DNA of 64,000 nt from Apteryx mantelli (lineage: Eukaryota; Chordata; Aves; Apterygiformes; Apterygidae). A model generated the notes under the pieces. That model was given only the letters and a program-made list of their open reading frames with translations. It was not told the DNA's origin and searched no databases. A program made the translations under genes and the position numbers. Location: assembly GCF_036417845.1 (NCBI RefSeq), contig NC_089979.1, positions 123,041,415-123,105,414 of the forward strand, read 5' to 3'. Numbering within the stretch: position 1 is the first letter of the stretch; each line of letters opens with the position of its first letter. Shown one piece after another: positions 52,001-62,462 of the stretch.

Positions 52001-55000
52001 ATCTTATAGGGAAAAATGTAAGACTTTTACAGAATTTTCTCTAAAGATGAATCTCATGAGACTTTTTTGGTTTTGTTTTGTTTTAATTTTCTTCTGTGCT
52101 CTTTCTAGCTGGCTTTATGCTATCTTTATTTTAAATAATTATTTTCAGCATTGCACTATTTTTTAACTGCATGATTTTATTTGACTCTTTGCTCTCTTTT
52201 TCCTTTCCCCTTCATTAAAATCATATGCAAAAGAGGAAAGGAATTAAAGGAAAGGAAGTACATTATAGTAAATCTATTAAAATGAGTATTCACTTTGTAT
52301 TTATATACAGTGTATATTATATTTTATATATGCTATATATTAGAATGAATGTTCACTGTATGTTACCCCAGGCTAATAATGGCTGTTCAGAGATGGACAC
52401 GTTTTTCAACTGCCTGTGCCCAGACAGCCCTTGCACAGAGTGAAAGACCAGAACTCCTGAACCCTTTCCTACCATGGCCAATAGACACATATAAAGTTTG
52501 CTGTTTATATAATACCAACAGAAAAATTTGGGGGGGGGGGGGGCTTTTAAGTAGTTTGTAAGGAGGATACATACTCCCTTTAATTAGCAATGAGACTGAG
52601 TTAGACTAACATTGTCAAAGCATTAGATATATGAATACTGAACTCCTTTGACTTCTTATCTCATGCACATACAATTCTGCTCCATTGCAATATTAATTTG
52701 GAATGCCACTTCCACCTGTCAGCATAGAACAGTGAGTCAAATTGTAGTATTGTTAGCCATCTCAAACTTGTATAAATTCTAGTATATATGCCTGTCTTCC
52801 ATAACATTTGGTTGGAAAACTAGATCTTCTCACGTAGGACAGCAGTACAAACGCTTAATGGCTGCAGAGGTGGTTGTTGCTGAACATTTTCTTTAGCTGT
52901 ATCAATACATAGTTTTTGTTATGATTTCCCTTCAGACTAATAGGAACAGCAGATGATGATAGAAAGAATCTATATACAGGTTGCCTGGATCTTTGCTAAA
53001 ACTCTGTGTTAGTACGTGTATGCCTGGGGACCAACTTTGGTATGTTAATTTTGATGTACTGATATTTTATGCTGGCATTGGTACAGAACAGTGAGACCTA
53101 AACTTCTGCTAGCAGCAAGTTATTGTGAAAGTGCATAGCTTGGTCGTTAAAAGCTTTTAAAATGTGTTCCACGTCATCGATGATTTAATTGTGCTTAAAT
53201 TCGAATTGTAAAGAAAACCATTGGTGCATTAATCTGTACTATTCCTCCAACCTCAAATTCTGGGATCGAGGAACTTGTCAAAATGACAGTTGGTATAATG
53301 AAGTAACACTTTTCATTCAAGTTTTCTTGTGAAAACCAAAGCACTGGAACTATGTGAAGGATGTAACAGGTTGGTTTAATAACTGCAAGTGTTCAGCGGC
53401 AACTGTTAGCAGTGTGGATCCCTCCACTCCAATTCCTCCCCCCCCGCCCCCCCCCCCCCCGCTTTGAGTCTAAACACCAAGACATTTTTATCCATTGATG
53501 CTTTTCACCTTTGACTGTTTGTGATCTTAAGTCAGAGGGGTTTTGAAGTTCTGAAAATTCAAGGATAATAATTTTCAGATGCTGAATTTCAGATAATGGA
53601 GAGCACATCTTGTAAATTAGAACACATTGGTCACAACAGTGATTAAGGTCCATATTCAGATAAAGCTCTTTTGAACTAACAAGGCACCTTACAACCAAAT
53701 GAGGAGGCACCTAACCTTGCTAGATGTCTTTCTTTTCAGCTGATGTCTGTGAGTGAGTAGGTGTTTAGCCCCTATCTGTGACCCACTAAGATTCAGGAAA
53801 AGCTGTGTCTGTGTGTGTGTCTGTGTGTCCTGAGTGGTTTGATTCAGTTAGCACACTCTGACCTCTAGGTTATGTAGGACTGGTTATTCCTCTCATGGTC
53901 GAATTTTAAGAGAAGAGTGAGCGCTGCTCACTTCCAGTCATTAGTTGCCTGTCATCAGGAAAGGACTCGGGACCTGCACCCGGAATGGGGCAGTGAAAGT
54001 TCTTTGCAAGAACTTATAATTAATTGTTTCCATAAATATTTCACACTACACAGTTAATAGAATTTGATAAAGATTTGGGAGTGGTTTTTGATGTGAACAT
54101 GAAGTCTCTTTTTCAGTCTTTTGACAGTTCTGTACTTTCAGTTTTAAGCAATGTTTATGAAGGTGACAGCTTTCTGGATCTGTGTGTGCTGCAACTTTAC
54201 AGAAAAAGTCAATTGTTGTAGGCAAAATGACTCAATTTTTGCATTTCACTTAAAATGTATGGTCATGTGGGTGGGCAGTAGGGAGAGAGAGGAAATAAGC
54301 CTACAGAAAGCCTGCCTCTACCAGAAAGCCCTCTCTTCTCTGCAAACTTGCTTTAACTTGGCATGAAACTCTGTTTCTTAATATATCTTGTAGCTCTACA
54401 TACATATCTGTGCCTGAATGTTTGTGTAGCTTAGAATTACGCTTACTGGGAAACTTCTTGATTTCCACTAAATTGCCACAAATCATTGTTGTTCCATTTT
54501 AATAGGCAGCTTGCTGCCGTTATGGTTGGTCTAATTCACCAGGCATGGGCTTCCAAAGTCTCTAATGATGCCACATACATACCCACGTGCGCACATATAT
54601 ATATATATGTATGTATATATTTTACCTTTTGAGCTTTTCTAAGGAGAAATACAAGATTTTTTCCAAATTATCTTAAAAATGGGTGAAGTAAGAATCTTTC
54701 TATAAATGTTTTTGTTACTGTCTTTGGGGTTCATTACTATGAATTGTCTTGAATACAAAATTATTATAAATCACATTTTTAGAAACGCGTAAATTGGCTC
54801 TTTAGCACAATATTTCCATAATTTGCTATATAGTGAAGATTCTCTTCCAGTATTTTAGGCAAGGGTGAAATGAGACGATAAGCTATTACTAGAAATTTCC
54901 ACGTTTGAAATGCCTTGTCTTTACTTAAGTGTAGATCTATAGAGATGGACATAGGATAGACAAAAGAGAGAGATTTAAAAACAGTCTAATGAGGGCAGTG

Positions 55001-58000
55001 TGTTGTAAGTAAGGATTCTGTCCATAGCTAAAAATATTTATTACTGAGAACTTTGTGTGGAACTGTTTAGATTATTTTGCTTTTCTGCTAGAAATTTAAA
55101 ATATAACTTTTTTTCAAAACAGAGACAGTATGGTACAAGAATCTGGAATGTTGAATGATACTGAAAATTTCTGTCATTTGGTGCTAAAAGGTAAGAGATT
55201 TTGAATGGACATTTTTGAATGCATACTCAGGAGAAGAAAGTAACAACAAGGATGTTCAATAGCAAAGCCTAGAATTTACACTTCCCAAATAAAATGAGAA
55301 CCTGTCAGTTCATTAATATCTTTTATCATGATGAGGATTTATTTCCAAAACGTATATAAAACAAATGCCTTTTGAAACAAACTTGAATTTTATGGAGAAC
55401 ATCTACTGTTCTGTAGTACTTGTCTATTGGTAGTCTTTTTTTTCTTTCTTTCTTTCTTTCTTCCCCTCTTATCTGACATCTCTGACACTAGGGGCGAGAA
55501 ACAGCTTCCTCTCTTAGTTGATGAGACAATAGGAGGACACTGAGTACTGCCATACTGCTTTGGAGTTTGACTCGTGATCTCACTTGGTTGTTCTCTTGTC
55601 TCCATCGTCAGACAGAATTTTATAATAGCTTTTTTTCTAGGTTATACTTCTGTTGTTTGCAGATGCCATCCCTGTTCCTCAGACAAACTCTTTCTTTTTA
55701 GGGACACTTTTTTTAAAGTAGGATACTTGGACATATTTCTTTTTCTTCATGTTGTAAACAGAACTCTCCAATGAGGCAGTATCTGAACGTGGTCTGTTTT
55801 GTCTTCTGCAGCTTGCATATAGACCTACTATGCAAAGTGCGTCTGATGTGGAAGTTTCTCTTAGGTTGGAGGTACAGAATTTTGACTTTGAACAGAAGCT
55901 TATTTCTGACCTACTGGAGGAGGCACAGAGTGCAGAGACTGATTTTGAAGATTCTTGGTGTTTCTGGTGTCAGTTGTCAAGTTGCTGTTAATCTAGCAGT
56001 GTGTTGTTATGTTCAGTTTTGCTGCAGGCTTGAAAGGTGTCTGTGATGGACAGTACCTCTTCTGGGGTTTTGGGGTTGTTTTTTTTTTTTCATATTAATG
56101 TGTTATTCTCCTGCAGAAGGAATGAGTGTTATGGACAGATACAGCCTTCTGAAGAAAAGGGAGAGACTGAATTTTCCCTTCATTATAGTGAGTGTGTTTG
56201 GGGGAGAGAAGTTTTAAAACTTCAGTGAGTAGAAGACAAGATAAAAGGTAGTGAGGATTTAAGAGCTCCTGAAGAAGTTGAAGCAGGTAGGGAGACCATT
56301 GAGGAAGAATAGGGAGCAGATACACAGCTAGGCCTTTGGGGATGTAAAGAGACAGGGCCAGAGGGGACTATGCTGTGGTATCTGCAGTACGGAGGTGTTT
56401 GAAACCAAACCTGGAAGCAAGAGCACCTGGAAGCTTCATGATGTTTTGTTTATACTGCCTTTTACTTCTGTTTTGTATTATTTAATTGCATCTGCATTTT
56501 CTTAACTAGTGTGTCATTGTATTTCATATTCTAATAAAATCTTGAGGCTGGTAAGTCTATGGATATTTTTGCAGTGTTTACAATAAGGAAAAAGGTTTAG
56601 GCAAGTTGTGCTTCCCAGGTCTGAATAACTTAGGAACCAATCACACTCTGAAGTTACCATGTGTATACTGATCTATGCTTGGTGTATGCCTTTCAAAAAT
56701 AGAAATGACCTGTATAGAACAAATGAAGGATGACTATTCTTGGTAATTACTGAGGATTTATGTATTTATTTAGAAATATGCGTTACTGCTTTGGTGCCTT
56801 GTATTGCATAGTGAGATCATTGCTTCTTGTCTCAGTGGCTTCACAGAGTGTAAAAAGGGTAACAAATGCTACAATTAAGGCTGAGCATTTTGGATGACAT
56901 CAACCCTCTTCATCTTTCAAGTAGAAATATTATATACATAGCCTTCATGCAGATGTGACTTCTACTGATGAAGATGTAGAGACCACTAACTAAGATAAAA
57001 GCTTTTCCAATAATAATCTGATTCTTTCCTCCAGTCTCTAGACAACACAGTGCAGTCAAAATTCATTCATATGATCCAGTGAAGTTGTGGATTTCTTTTC
57101 TGTGCAAAGCTCTTCATTTTTGTATGTAAGGGCTTCTTCAGAATGCTGTAGACAGGTGTTTTGTTCATTTCCTGTGGCATCTCCAAAAGGTGTTGAAATT
57201 TCCTAACACTGAATTCTCACTGAGTTTGCTGTATTATGGGAATTTGGAGTTTCTCAGTTATCTTTATTTAGTTCTGAGTTGCATCGTGTCATTACAATTA
57301 GCTAATCTCCTTCTCCAGCAAAGTCTAAGTCTTTATTTGCATAGCAAATTACCATGCATATCTTTGGCTGTGCTTTAATAATAAAACTCCACTGATTTTA
57401 TTCTTAAAATATTGAATTCAATATTGTGTAAATAAACCTGTTGTACTGTTCTACAGGGACGGTTACGGGGTTCTACAGGGACGGTTACCCATGCAGTATG
57501 GGTAAATTTTTAATTGCAGATTCAGTGTAATACTTACTTTGAAATGGTTTATGCTTTAAAGGTGAAATAATTTTACATAAAAATTTCACATTTAGGAAGT
57601 CCTAGGAGATCTTAAATGTCATTGCTATTAAGTCTTTGAAATAGCTAGGAAATAAAAACTTTGTCTTGTGGTATGGAAAATGCATAAAGTAATATGTTTA
57701 TAAATTTTCAGCTAATGAAATTAAAACCCACAATTCATTGAGTGGAAGTAGTCCTTTGGGAGGTGTTACTGAGGACTCTTTTGAAGATGGGCAACTGAGC
57801 GAACTAGATGAACTTTTAAAGGGTTCTGACATGGATGAAGAGGTACTGAGAAGTCATGCTTTCTGTCAATGAATAATTTAAGAAATGATAGTCCATGTAA
57901 TTGGATAACTAATTACTAAGGTTGTTTCATCAATGAAATTTTTAACTTCTTATAGTAAAGAGAATACTGCTTTCATAGTTGCACAGATTACTGTGTGCTG

Positions 58001-61000
58001 CTGACAGGCTGAGAGCCTTGTTTGACAGAACTTGTGATTTTCTTATCTGTCATTCAAATTGATCTTCAAATTTGAACTCAAGCAATATATTGTCATATCA
58101 GTTACTGTAGTAATTCTGTATTAACAATTGTATAAAAAGTACTGTTCCAATAGATATCCAAGAGCACTTCTATGCATCTGTAATATTTTTACATAACATA
58201 ATTTTAAAAACTTGGTGCTAAGCCCTTCTCACCCCACAGTCTCAGAAGGGTGGGGTGGTGCTGGAAGGCTGGGGGAGCTGCACAGCTGGCACCTCAGAGG
58301 GGGAATGTTCTGAGGCTGGTAACGCAGGCAGAAGTGTCACAGCATAAACGTACCGACTTCCTGGCAATTCAGAGAGAATGTTAAGCCATTTTCATGCTCA
58401 GTGACATTATCTGACCTTTCTGTTTTCCCCTCTCTCCCTTCCCCTACATAATTTAAGTCTAGGAATTTTAAGACTTGCTGAAATTTTTTGCTATTTCCTT
58501 CTTTGATCATGGATGGGAATTTGCATCTCGCTACCAGTCAGACATAAGTGCTGATAGTGTTCACTGTTTTTCCACTCCCTCATGAGTGGACAATGGATTT
58601 AACTGGTTAAGCTAAACTGTAAAACTCACATGGCTAAAAATTGGTAGGTGTGTGGAGTAAGTAATCAGATGATAAGGAATCAGTTTCCCTGCTAGAATTA
58701 TTATTTAAAAGCAGAGTAGAAACATTCCTACAGTGAGTGAAATTAGGGCTCTTAACATCTGATTCAGAAAGCAAACAGGACAATTTTGTCCCCTGACCTC
58801 ACAATAAGAGAGAATAAAGGAGTCCAGCAGTGGGCTAGAGGAAGGTTAATAGCATGGGAGACGTCAATAGTAGCTCTCTATGGTATGGACTGGTTACTGG
58901 AGGAGTAGTACTTGTTGCAAAAACTGTAATTGTTGCCAAGACACTCCCAGATAGGCTACTTCTGGCTTTATAAAATCAGTGTCCTGACATATTTGCTTTT
59001 CTGTGCTGTCTTGAACAACAGTAGATATCTACTTCTACTCTCACCTAAACCTCGAACTTAACTCCACAGACTTGCACCACAACGTACACGTTGCAACCCT
59101 AAACCTACCGCCATATGTGGATGAAAAACTAGCTGTGCGGACTTGGGGAGGGGTTAGAAGGGCAGAACACTTCTTACAAGTACTCTAACAGTTTCATGGG
59201 GTTTTTTGTTTGTTGTTTTTTTAATGGCTTTTCAATCTTCTAGTGCTGTGAAAAGGACAGAAGCTAACCGTGGAGAAAATCCTTAAAGTATGGGGGAACT
59301 GGTGAAATGAAATTTGGAAATCTGATGAGAGCATATCCTTCTCTAATTCTTTGGCTGTCATAAATTTATGATACAATATGAAGTTAAGCAACTTATTTCA
59401 TGAATAGTGGGGAAAAAAAGCCAGAATTCCATGAGTTTGCTCTATATCAGTCCCTTCAGATTCTCCCCCTACCCCCAGATATCTTAGGTGCTCTTTCTTC
59501 TGCATTTTGGAGGATTTTTTTCCTATATTCTCTGACATGCAGCTGAGTAAGAGCCTTGGATTTTTCCTCTATGCAGCTTTAAATTTTCACTGAACTTTGT
59601 AGGAATGTTGTTTGTGGGTTTTCTACACATCTGTTGGCTACAGCTAAAATTAGGTAGTGGGCCTCAAAATTATGGGGAGGAAAGAGAAATGAGGAAACAC
59701 CCATTCAATCATGTCATCCTTTTTCCCATTAAAAATGACTATATTAAAGATCACAATTTGTAAAAGTAATATGCCAATTAAAAAGACTGCAAGAATAACA
59801 CCACAGTCCAAATACTGTTTTTATAGTCAAGACTATTATCAGACTTTTCAACAAAAGACTTCTAGTTTTACATCTGTAGTGTAAAACATAGCAGGCTTGT
59901 TAGTGCTGTGCTGTATATAAGCAATCTGAACGTATATTTTAAATATCCTCACAGTTCAGGTTTGCGGATGGGATGGCTGGTACTAAACAAGAAAAAACAG
60001 GTGAAGCTGGAAAAAGGTATGTATATTTTGGCCTTTGAGTAACCTGTGATGTTCCCCAGTCACTGTACAAGTGAAAGGTGATGTTTTTATCAGAACACCA
60101 TCAGACTTTTGATTCAGTTTTTCTGTTATACTGCAACAAGGTGTGAAAGAAAATAAATATGTGAAATATCTCATTATGCTAAGTACAAAAAGGAAATTAC
60201 AGTTGTAGCCTGGTGCATTAATAGAAGGTATTTTGTCCTCTGACTGGTGACTGAATACATCCACTTTATGCCAGTGTCTTACCTATTCTGGCATCTCAAA
60301 AGGATTATAGTGTTTAAGTTATATTTCCAGCCACAATAGCACTTACCAGAACTCTTAAAAAATTCACTAGCCCTTAATGAAACTTTAAGCTTTCTTTGCT
60401 GTCTCTTGGGACTTTTCTAAAATTGATGGAAGGATTGAAAGACTCTCATTCAAATTCAGGCTGACAAATCTTTGAACAGCAGTAGAAGAAGGTGCTTAAA
60501 AATGTGACATGGAGTTAAACATATGCGTAACTGTTCTGCTAACTTCAGGCTGTGCTTATGCTGTTTGTTGTATGTGTGACTTGAACTGTGAGAGTAAAAT
60601 ACCCCCCTCTGATATCAAGCCCCAAAAAGAAGCAGAGTAAGACTTTGTAGAAAAAATATACCTAGCTGATGGAATAGGTAAGTGATAAGAAGAAACAGAG
60701 TAACAGACATTCCAGAGTTATTTTCACAGTAATTAAAAGACTTCAGCTTGCACAGAAGAGGGCATTGCTTTTTTTCCAGCACCAGTCACATTTATGTGAC
60801 AGAATTCAAATTTAACAGATGTCCATTAAGTAGAGAATATTGCATCTGTTCATTAACCAGCCAGAGAGCTTCAAACTTCTCCTGGTAAAATATCCATATG
60901 AATTTATTTTAGTAGCATAAATAGCTCTTTATGCTGTAGCATAGGTAGATTATGCTAGATAAAAATGTATGTGCAAGTGATACCACATTACTTTGCATCT

Positions 61001-62462
61001 TTTCCCTAACACAGCATCCGAGCAAAGATTCACTTCCTTAGTTGAAGTGTAGCCATCTCTGCGGTTATAGAAGAAGCATTTATTCATCATTTGGAATCAA
61101 ACTATTTTTTCTAGTTTATTCAAAAATACTACCATTGCAAAGTTTCATCTAGAAAAAACTGTTCCTATTTAGCAAACTCTGCTTCTAGTGGTGATGTAGT
61201 TAGAAATTGATTGTATAGCTATATAGTTTACAGTTCTTGGGAAAATAGTGTGTAGTTTGCTGTTTAGATGAAAAAGAGAGCTGAGGTTGTTATCCTGAAG
61301 GTAAGCTGCTATGAAAATCCTGTTACATTGTAAGCTGAAAACTTTGGGCAACTAGATTCACAAATTTGTTCCTCGGGAGACTAATATACCAGCTAGACTA
61401 AAAATAAAAATGGATATTGAAGGGATTTGCGCTTATTATTAGATGGAATTTATTCTTCTCTGCAGTAGCATTTTTTGCTTCAAACTATATTAGAAACAGC
61501 CCACATTTTAGGAAAGACTTGAATTATCCTGGCTAGGGAAAGTATTAAATAAGTAGTGGTTTAGAAGCTAGAACATTTCCCTCATAAGGGATAGCAAGTC
61601 TGTTTGTCTCTCTAAACAGCAAGCAGGCTGAAACGTCCTTTGTACTGAATCTAGGTACTTAATTGATGGGGAAAAACAGATCTCATAAATGGGGATTTTT
61701 TTTTCTATGGCTTCAATTACAAATAAAGATATCATTTAAGTATTTTGCTAGCAATATTTGTATCTTATTTTGGAAAACATCACATTTCAGTAATTTAATT
61801 GTCTGTAACATATATATTTGGGAATAGATAAAGGCAGAACATTTTTTAATTGAGATTCCCTTCGAAATTTTCTAAATCTGCTGAGTATAACAGGTTATTA
61901 GAAAAGAAAACAGTTGGCTCCTCAAGTGTAATTTAAAAAGCTTTGTGGATGTTTTTGGCAGAGATTACATAGCAGTTTATTGAAAAGGAGATGCTTCAAA
62001 GACAGCAGAAATCATCTCAACCTTCCTCTCAGTGGAGTGAAAAAAACTAAGTGGTTCGCGGGTGCCTTTTCTACTTATTTACTGAATTTGATATAGTTGC
62101 ACTTTAGGACAGAATAATCTCAGCTGATCATAATCCGGTGTGACTAGGCTATGAGAGAAATGAAAGTAAAATTGTTGGGATTGCTAGCCATTTAAATTTA
62201 CAGAGAGTGTTTAAGTGTTACTTTAACTGTTGGAGAAATTCTTATCTTTTATACACTTAATCCCACATTTTAGATATTTAGTATATGGGAGAAGCAACCG
62301 TTTAATTTGATTAAACAAATGTGTGTGTGTTTGTTTTAACACTCAGCAGTGACTGTAAATTTAAAGATCTTTTGAACTGCGAACTTCAATCAGGACTGAC
62401 ATTGCCTGCCCTGAAAGTAAATGTTCCCAGTGAAGGCACAGTGCTGAAACCATGGACAAATG
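45747..62462 (+). CDS. TOPAZ1: TOPAZ1, N-terminal 1,043 codons in six exons (gene continues past the window)
   Basis: TOPAZ1 is a vertebrate germ-cell protein needed for male meiosis in mouse; mammalian forms are roughly 1,700 residues. This span covers the disordered N-terminal half. Joined coding segments are 45,747-46,023, 48,724-51,199, 55,123-55,190, 57,712-57,842, 59,955-60,016 and 62,347-62,462. Each junction has GT and AG and the phases agree throughout. Resemblance to remembered mammalian TOPAZ1 includes a KEK motif at the exon 1/2 join, SCLQ...GRQPRKKLQIVEKA, YKEDILVIDVIQDDPDLFG, KGSDMDE followed by RFAD...TKQEK, and VLKPWTN near the last exon's end. The CCCH-like zinc finger, helical-repeat region and PAZ-like part would lie in exons to the right. 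The gene assignment comes from memory of the family, not an alignment. The exon model is strong; the name is likely. Confidence 0.86.
46024..47670 (+). repeat. Degenerate coding-like tandem repeat tract in TOPAZ1 intron 1
   Basis: Downstream of the exon 1 donor the frame remains open for 393 more codons (to 47,204). From about 46,300 it consists of recurring, diverged segments of roughly 20-25 codons. Examples are KGECAFMDLKLQISSSDEE, SHCSLIIPNLQISELEES, GERSSLSELKPQEKV, ASLVKPKLQSPRKTG, SSLVELHAQHPASKKG, RSVALPQLQSL and HLCSIAEIQVQSVG. Similar words continue in other frames at 47,200-47,260 and perhaps to 47,660. DNA spacings between units are irregular, in places near 72 or 145 bp. The tract is also open on the minus strand for 227 codons (46,327-47,010), which argues that the repeat simply lacks stops. 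It may be an expanded minisatellite, an old extra exon, or part of a longer alternative exon 1. Confidence 0.6.
47671..48723 (+). other. Rest of TOPAZ1 intron 1
   Basis: This is AT-rich intron sequence with a run of 15 A at 47,904-47,918. Two candidate acceptors precede exon 2: TTTTCCTTAG ending at 48,683 and TTTTTAACCAG ending at 48,723. The first would bring an in-frame TGA (AAA GGA AAA GTG GAA AGA AAT TGA), so the second is the functional choice in this model. Confidence 0.7.
48724..51199 (+). CDS. TOPAZ1: TOPAZ1 coding exon 2 (giant exon)
   Basis: This 2,476-bp exon encodes about 825 residues. The frame is open from the acceptor (AACCAG|TAAAGG, entering in phase 1) to the donor TTTAG|GTATGC, leaving in phase 2. 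An oversized second exon with low-complexity, Ser/Lys/Glu-rich, probably disordered sequence is typical of TOPAZ1. Family-like landmarks include GYFSCLQSENSKCSQE followed by GRQPRKKLQIVEKA near the front, and YKEDILVIDVIQDDPDLFG near 50,991-51,047. That motif is a hydrophobic core followed by an acidic run (GTSDDEDPSLTDSE). The first codon listed by a simple ORF search would be GTG at 48,771, but the exon really begins 47 bp earlier by splicing. Read-through past the donor ends at a stop 37 bp later. Confidence 0.9.
51000..51100 (+). other. TOPAZ1: Conserved hydrophobic-acidic motif, SUMO-interaction-like
   Basis: Within exon 2 the peptide ILVIDVIQDDPDLFG, followed by SDDEDPSLTDSE, has the layout of a SUMO-interaction motif: a core of branched hydrophobics next to acidic and serine residues. 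It is the stretch that I most clearly remember as shared with mammalian TOPAZ1. Function is inferred from pattern alone. Confidence 0.4.
51419..51450. repeat. Perfect 12-bp inverted repeat (hairpin)
   Basis: ACTTAGTCTAGA and TCTAGACTAAGT are perfect reverse complements separated by eight bases (AGAATTGG). The hairpin lies 220 bp downstream of the exon 2 donor, inside intron 2. Confidence 0.9.
52530..52543 (+). repeat. Homopolymer G14
   Basis: Fourteen consecutive G residues occur in intron 2, on the transcribed sense strand. They could form a quadruplex in RNA or DNA, and length may vary or be miscalled. Confidence 0.9.
53438..53460 (+). repeat. C8-G-C14 homopolymer tract
   Basis: Eight C, one G and fourteen C run together in intron 2, 0.9 kb downstream of the G14 tract. 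In the pre-mRNA this C tract is complementary to the upstream G tract. Confidence 0.9.
54594..54620. repeat. AT/ATGT microsatellite
   Basis: The run CATATATATATATATGTATGTATATAT in intron 2 is a short, impure dinucleotide repeat. Confidence 0.85.
55123..55190 (+). CDS. TOPAZ1: TOPAZ1 coding exon 3
   Basis: The acceptor AAAACAG|AGACAG and donor AAAAG|GTAAGA bound 68 bp, entering in phase 2 and leaving in phase 1. With the AG carried from exon 2 it reads R-DSMVQESGMLNDTENFCHLVLK. Other AG dinucleotides nearby (55,124 and 55,128) would break the frame. The fit of both phases and a strong donor support it; similarity to mammalian TOPAZ1 at this point is loose. Confidence 0.78.
55441..55463 (+). 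repeat. TTTC tetranucleotide microsatellite
   Basis: About five uninterrupted TTTC units lie inside a longer pyrimidine run in intron 3. Confidence 0.88.
55812..56560 (+). other. Protein-like patch of unknown origin in intron 3
   Basis: Several short frames look protein-like rather than random. One after an acceptor-like TTGTCTTCTGCAG encodes SASDVEVSLRLEVQNFDFEQ and then KLISDLLEEAQSAETDFEDS. Another near 56,120-56,330 reads EEKGETEFSLHYSEC, then after a TGA EDKIKGSEDLRAPEEVEAG, then another stop. An AATAAA lies near 56,533. None joins exons 2, 3 or 4 in frame: phase 1 entry at 55,812 meets TAG at once. It may be a decayed exon, a retrocopy remnant or a relative of the intron 1 repeats. I do not recognise it. 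Confidence 0.35.
57448..57488 (+). repeat. Tandem duplication, 22-bp period
   Basis: GTTCTACAGGGACGGTTAC occurs at 57,448-57,466 and again at 57,470-57,488. The second copy runs into TTACCC...GGGTAA, a small inverted repeat (57,485-57,504). The unit lies about 220 bp before exon 4. Confidence 0.92.
57712..57842 (+). CDS. TOPAZ1: TOPAZ1 coding exon 4
   Basis: The acceptor ATTTTCAG|CTAATG and donor GAAGAG|GTACTG bound 131 bp, entering in phase 1 and ending in phase 0. The peptide starts ANEIKTHNSLSG and ends LSELDELLKGSDMDEE. The acidic end followed by the next exon's FRFAD resembles mammalian TOPAZ1, which has a similar KGSDLDE-type stretch before an RF motif. Confidence 0.87.
57843..59954 (+). 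other. TOPAZ1 intron 4
   Basis: The intron is 2.1 kb with no supported exon or named repeat. A GC-richer patch lies near 58,220-58,330. The end has two AG dinucleotides five bases apart (59,954 and 59,959); only the first keeps the frame. Confidence 0.7.
59955..60016 (+). CDS. TOPAZ1: TOPAZ1 coding exon 5
   Basis: The acceptor CTCACAG|TTCAGG and donor AAAAAG|GTATGT bound 62 bp, phase 0 to phase 2. The peptide is FRFADGMAGTKQEKTGEAGK plus a split Ser/Arg codon. The RF...TK.EK spacing matches what I recall of the mammalian protein, and the donor is strong. Confidence 0.85.
60017..62346 (+). other. TOPAZ1 intron 5
   Basis: The intron is 2.3 kb, AT-rich, without a supported exon or named repeat. 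It ends TTTTAACACTCAG with a tandem CAGCAG acceptor. Confidence 0.7.
62347..62462 (+). CDS. TOPAZ1: TOPAZ1 coding exon 6 (last exon found in the window)
   Basis: Entering in phase 2 after ACTCAG, 116 bp encode a split Ser, then SDCKFKDLLNCELQSGLTLP and ALKVNVPSEGTVLKPWTN, leaving in phase 1. Mammalian TOPAZ1 has a similar VPP...ILN.W.ND segment just before its conserved C-terminal half. The proposed donor ATG|GTTCGT is weak, but it is the position that keeps phase 1 and agrees with the family join. The acceptor is a NAGNAG, so the leading serine codon may be optional. The open frame itself continues to 62,551 if the donor is skipped. Confidence 0.75.

Larger units (their letters stand above)
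51200..55122 (+). other. TOPAZ1 intron 2
   Basis: This intron is 3.9 kb and AT-rich. It begins GTATGC and ends TTTTCAAAACAG. It contains a perfect hairpin at 51,419-51,450, a G14 run at 52,530-52,543, a C8-G-C14 run at 53,438-53,460, a TG-rich stretch near 53,809-53,830 and an (AT)n/ATGT run at 54,594-54,620. I see no exon that fits the phase and no clear transposon. Confidence 0.75.
55191..57711 (+). other. TOPAZ1 intron 3
   Basis: The intron is 2.5 kb. It contains a TTTC microsatellite (about 55,441-55,463), a coding-like but phase-incompatible patch (about 55,812-56,560), a run of 12 T at 56,079-56,090, an AATAAA at about 56,533 and a 22-bp-spaced direct duplication at 57,448-57,488. Confidence 0.75.
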
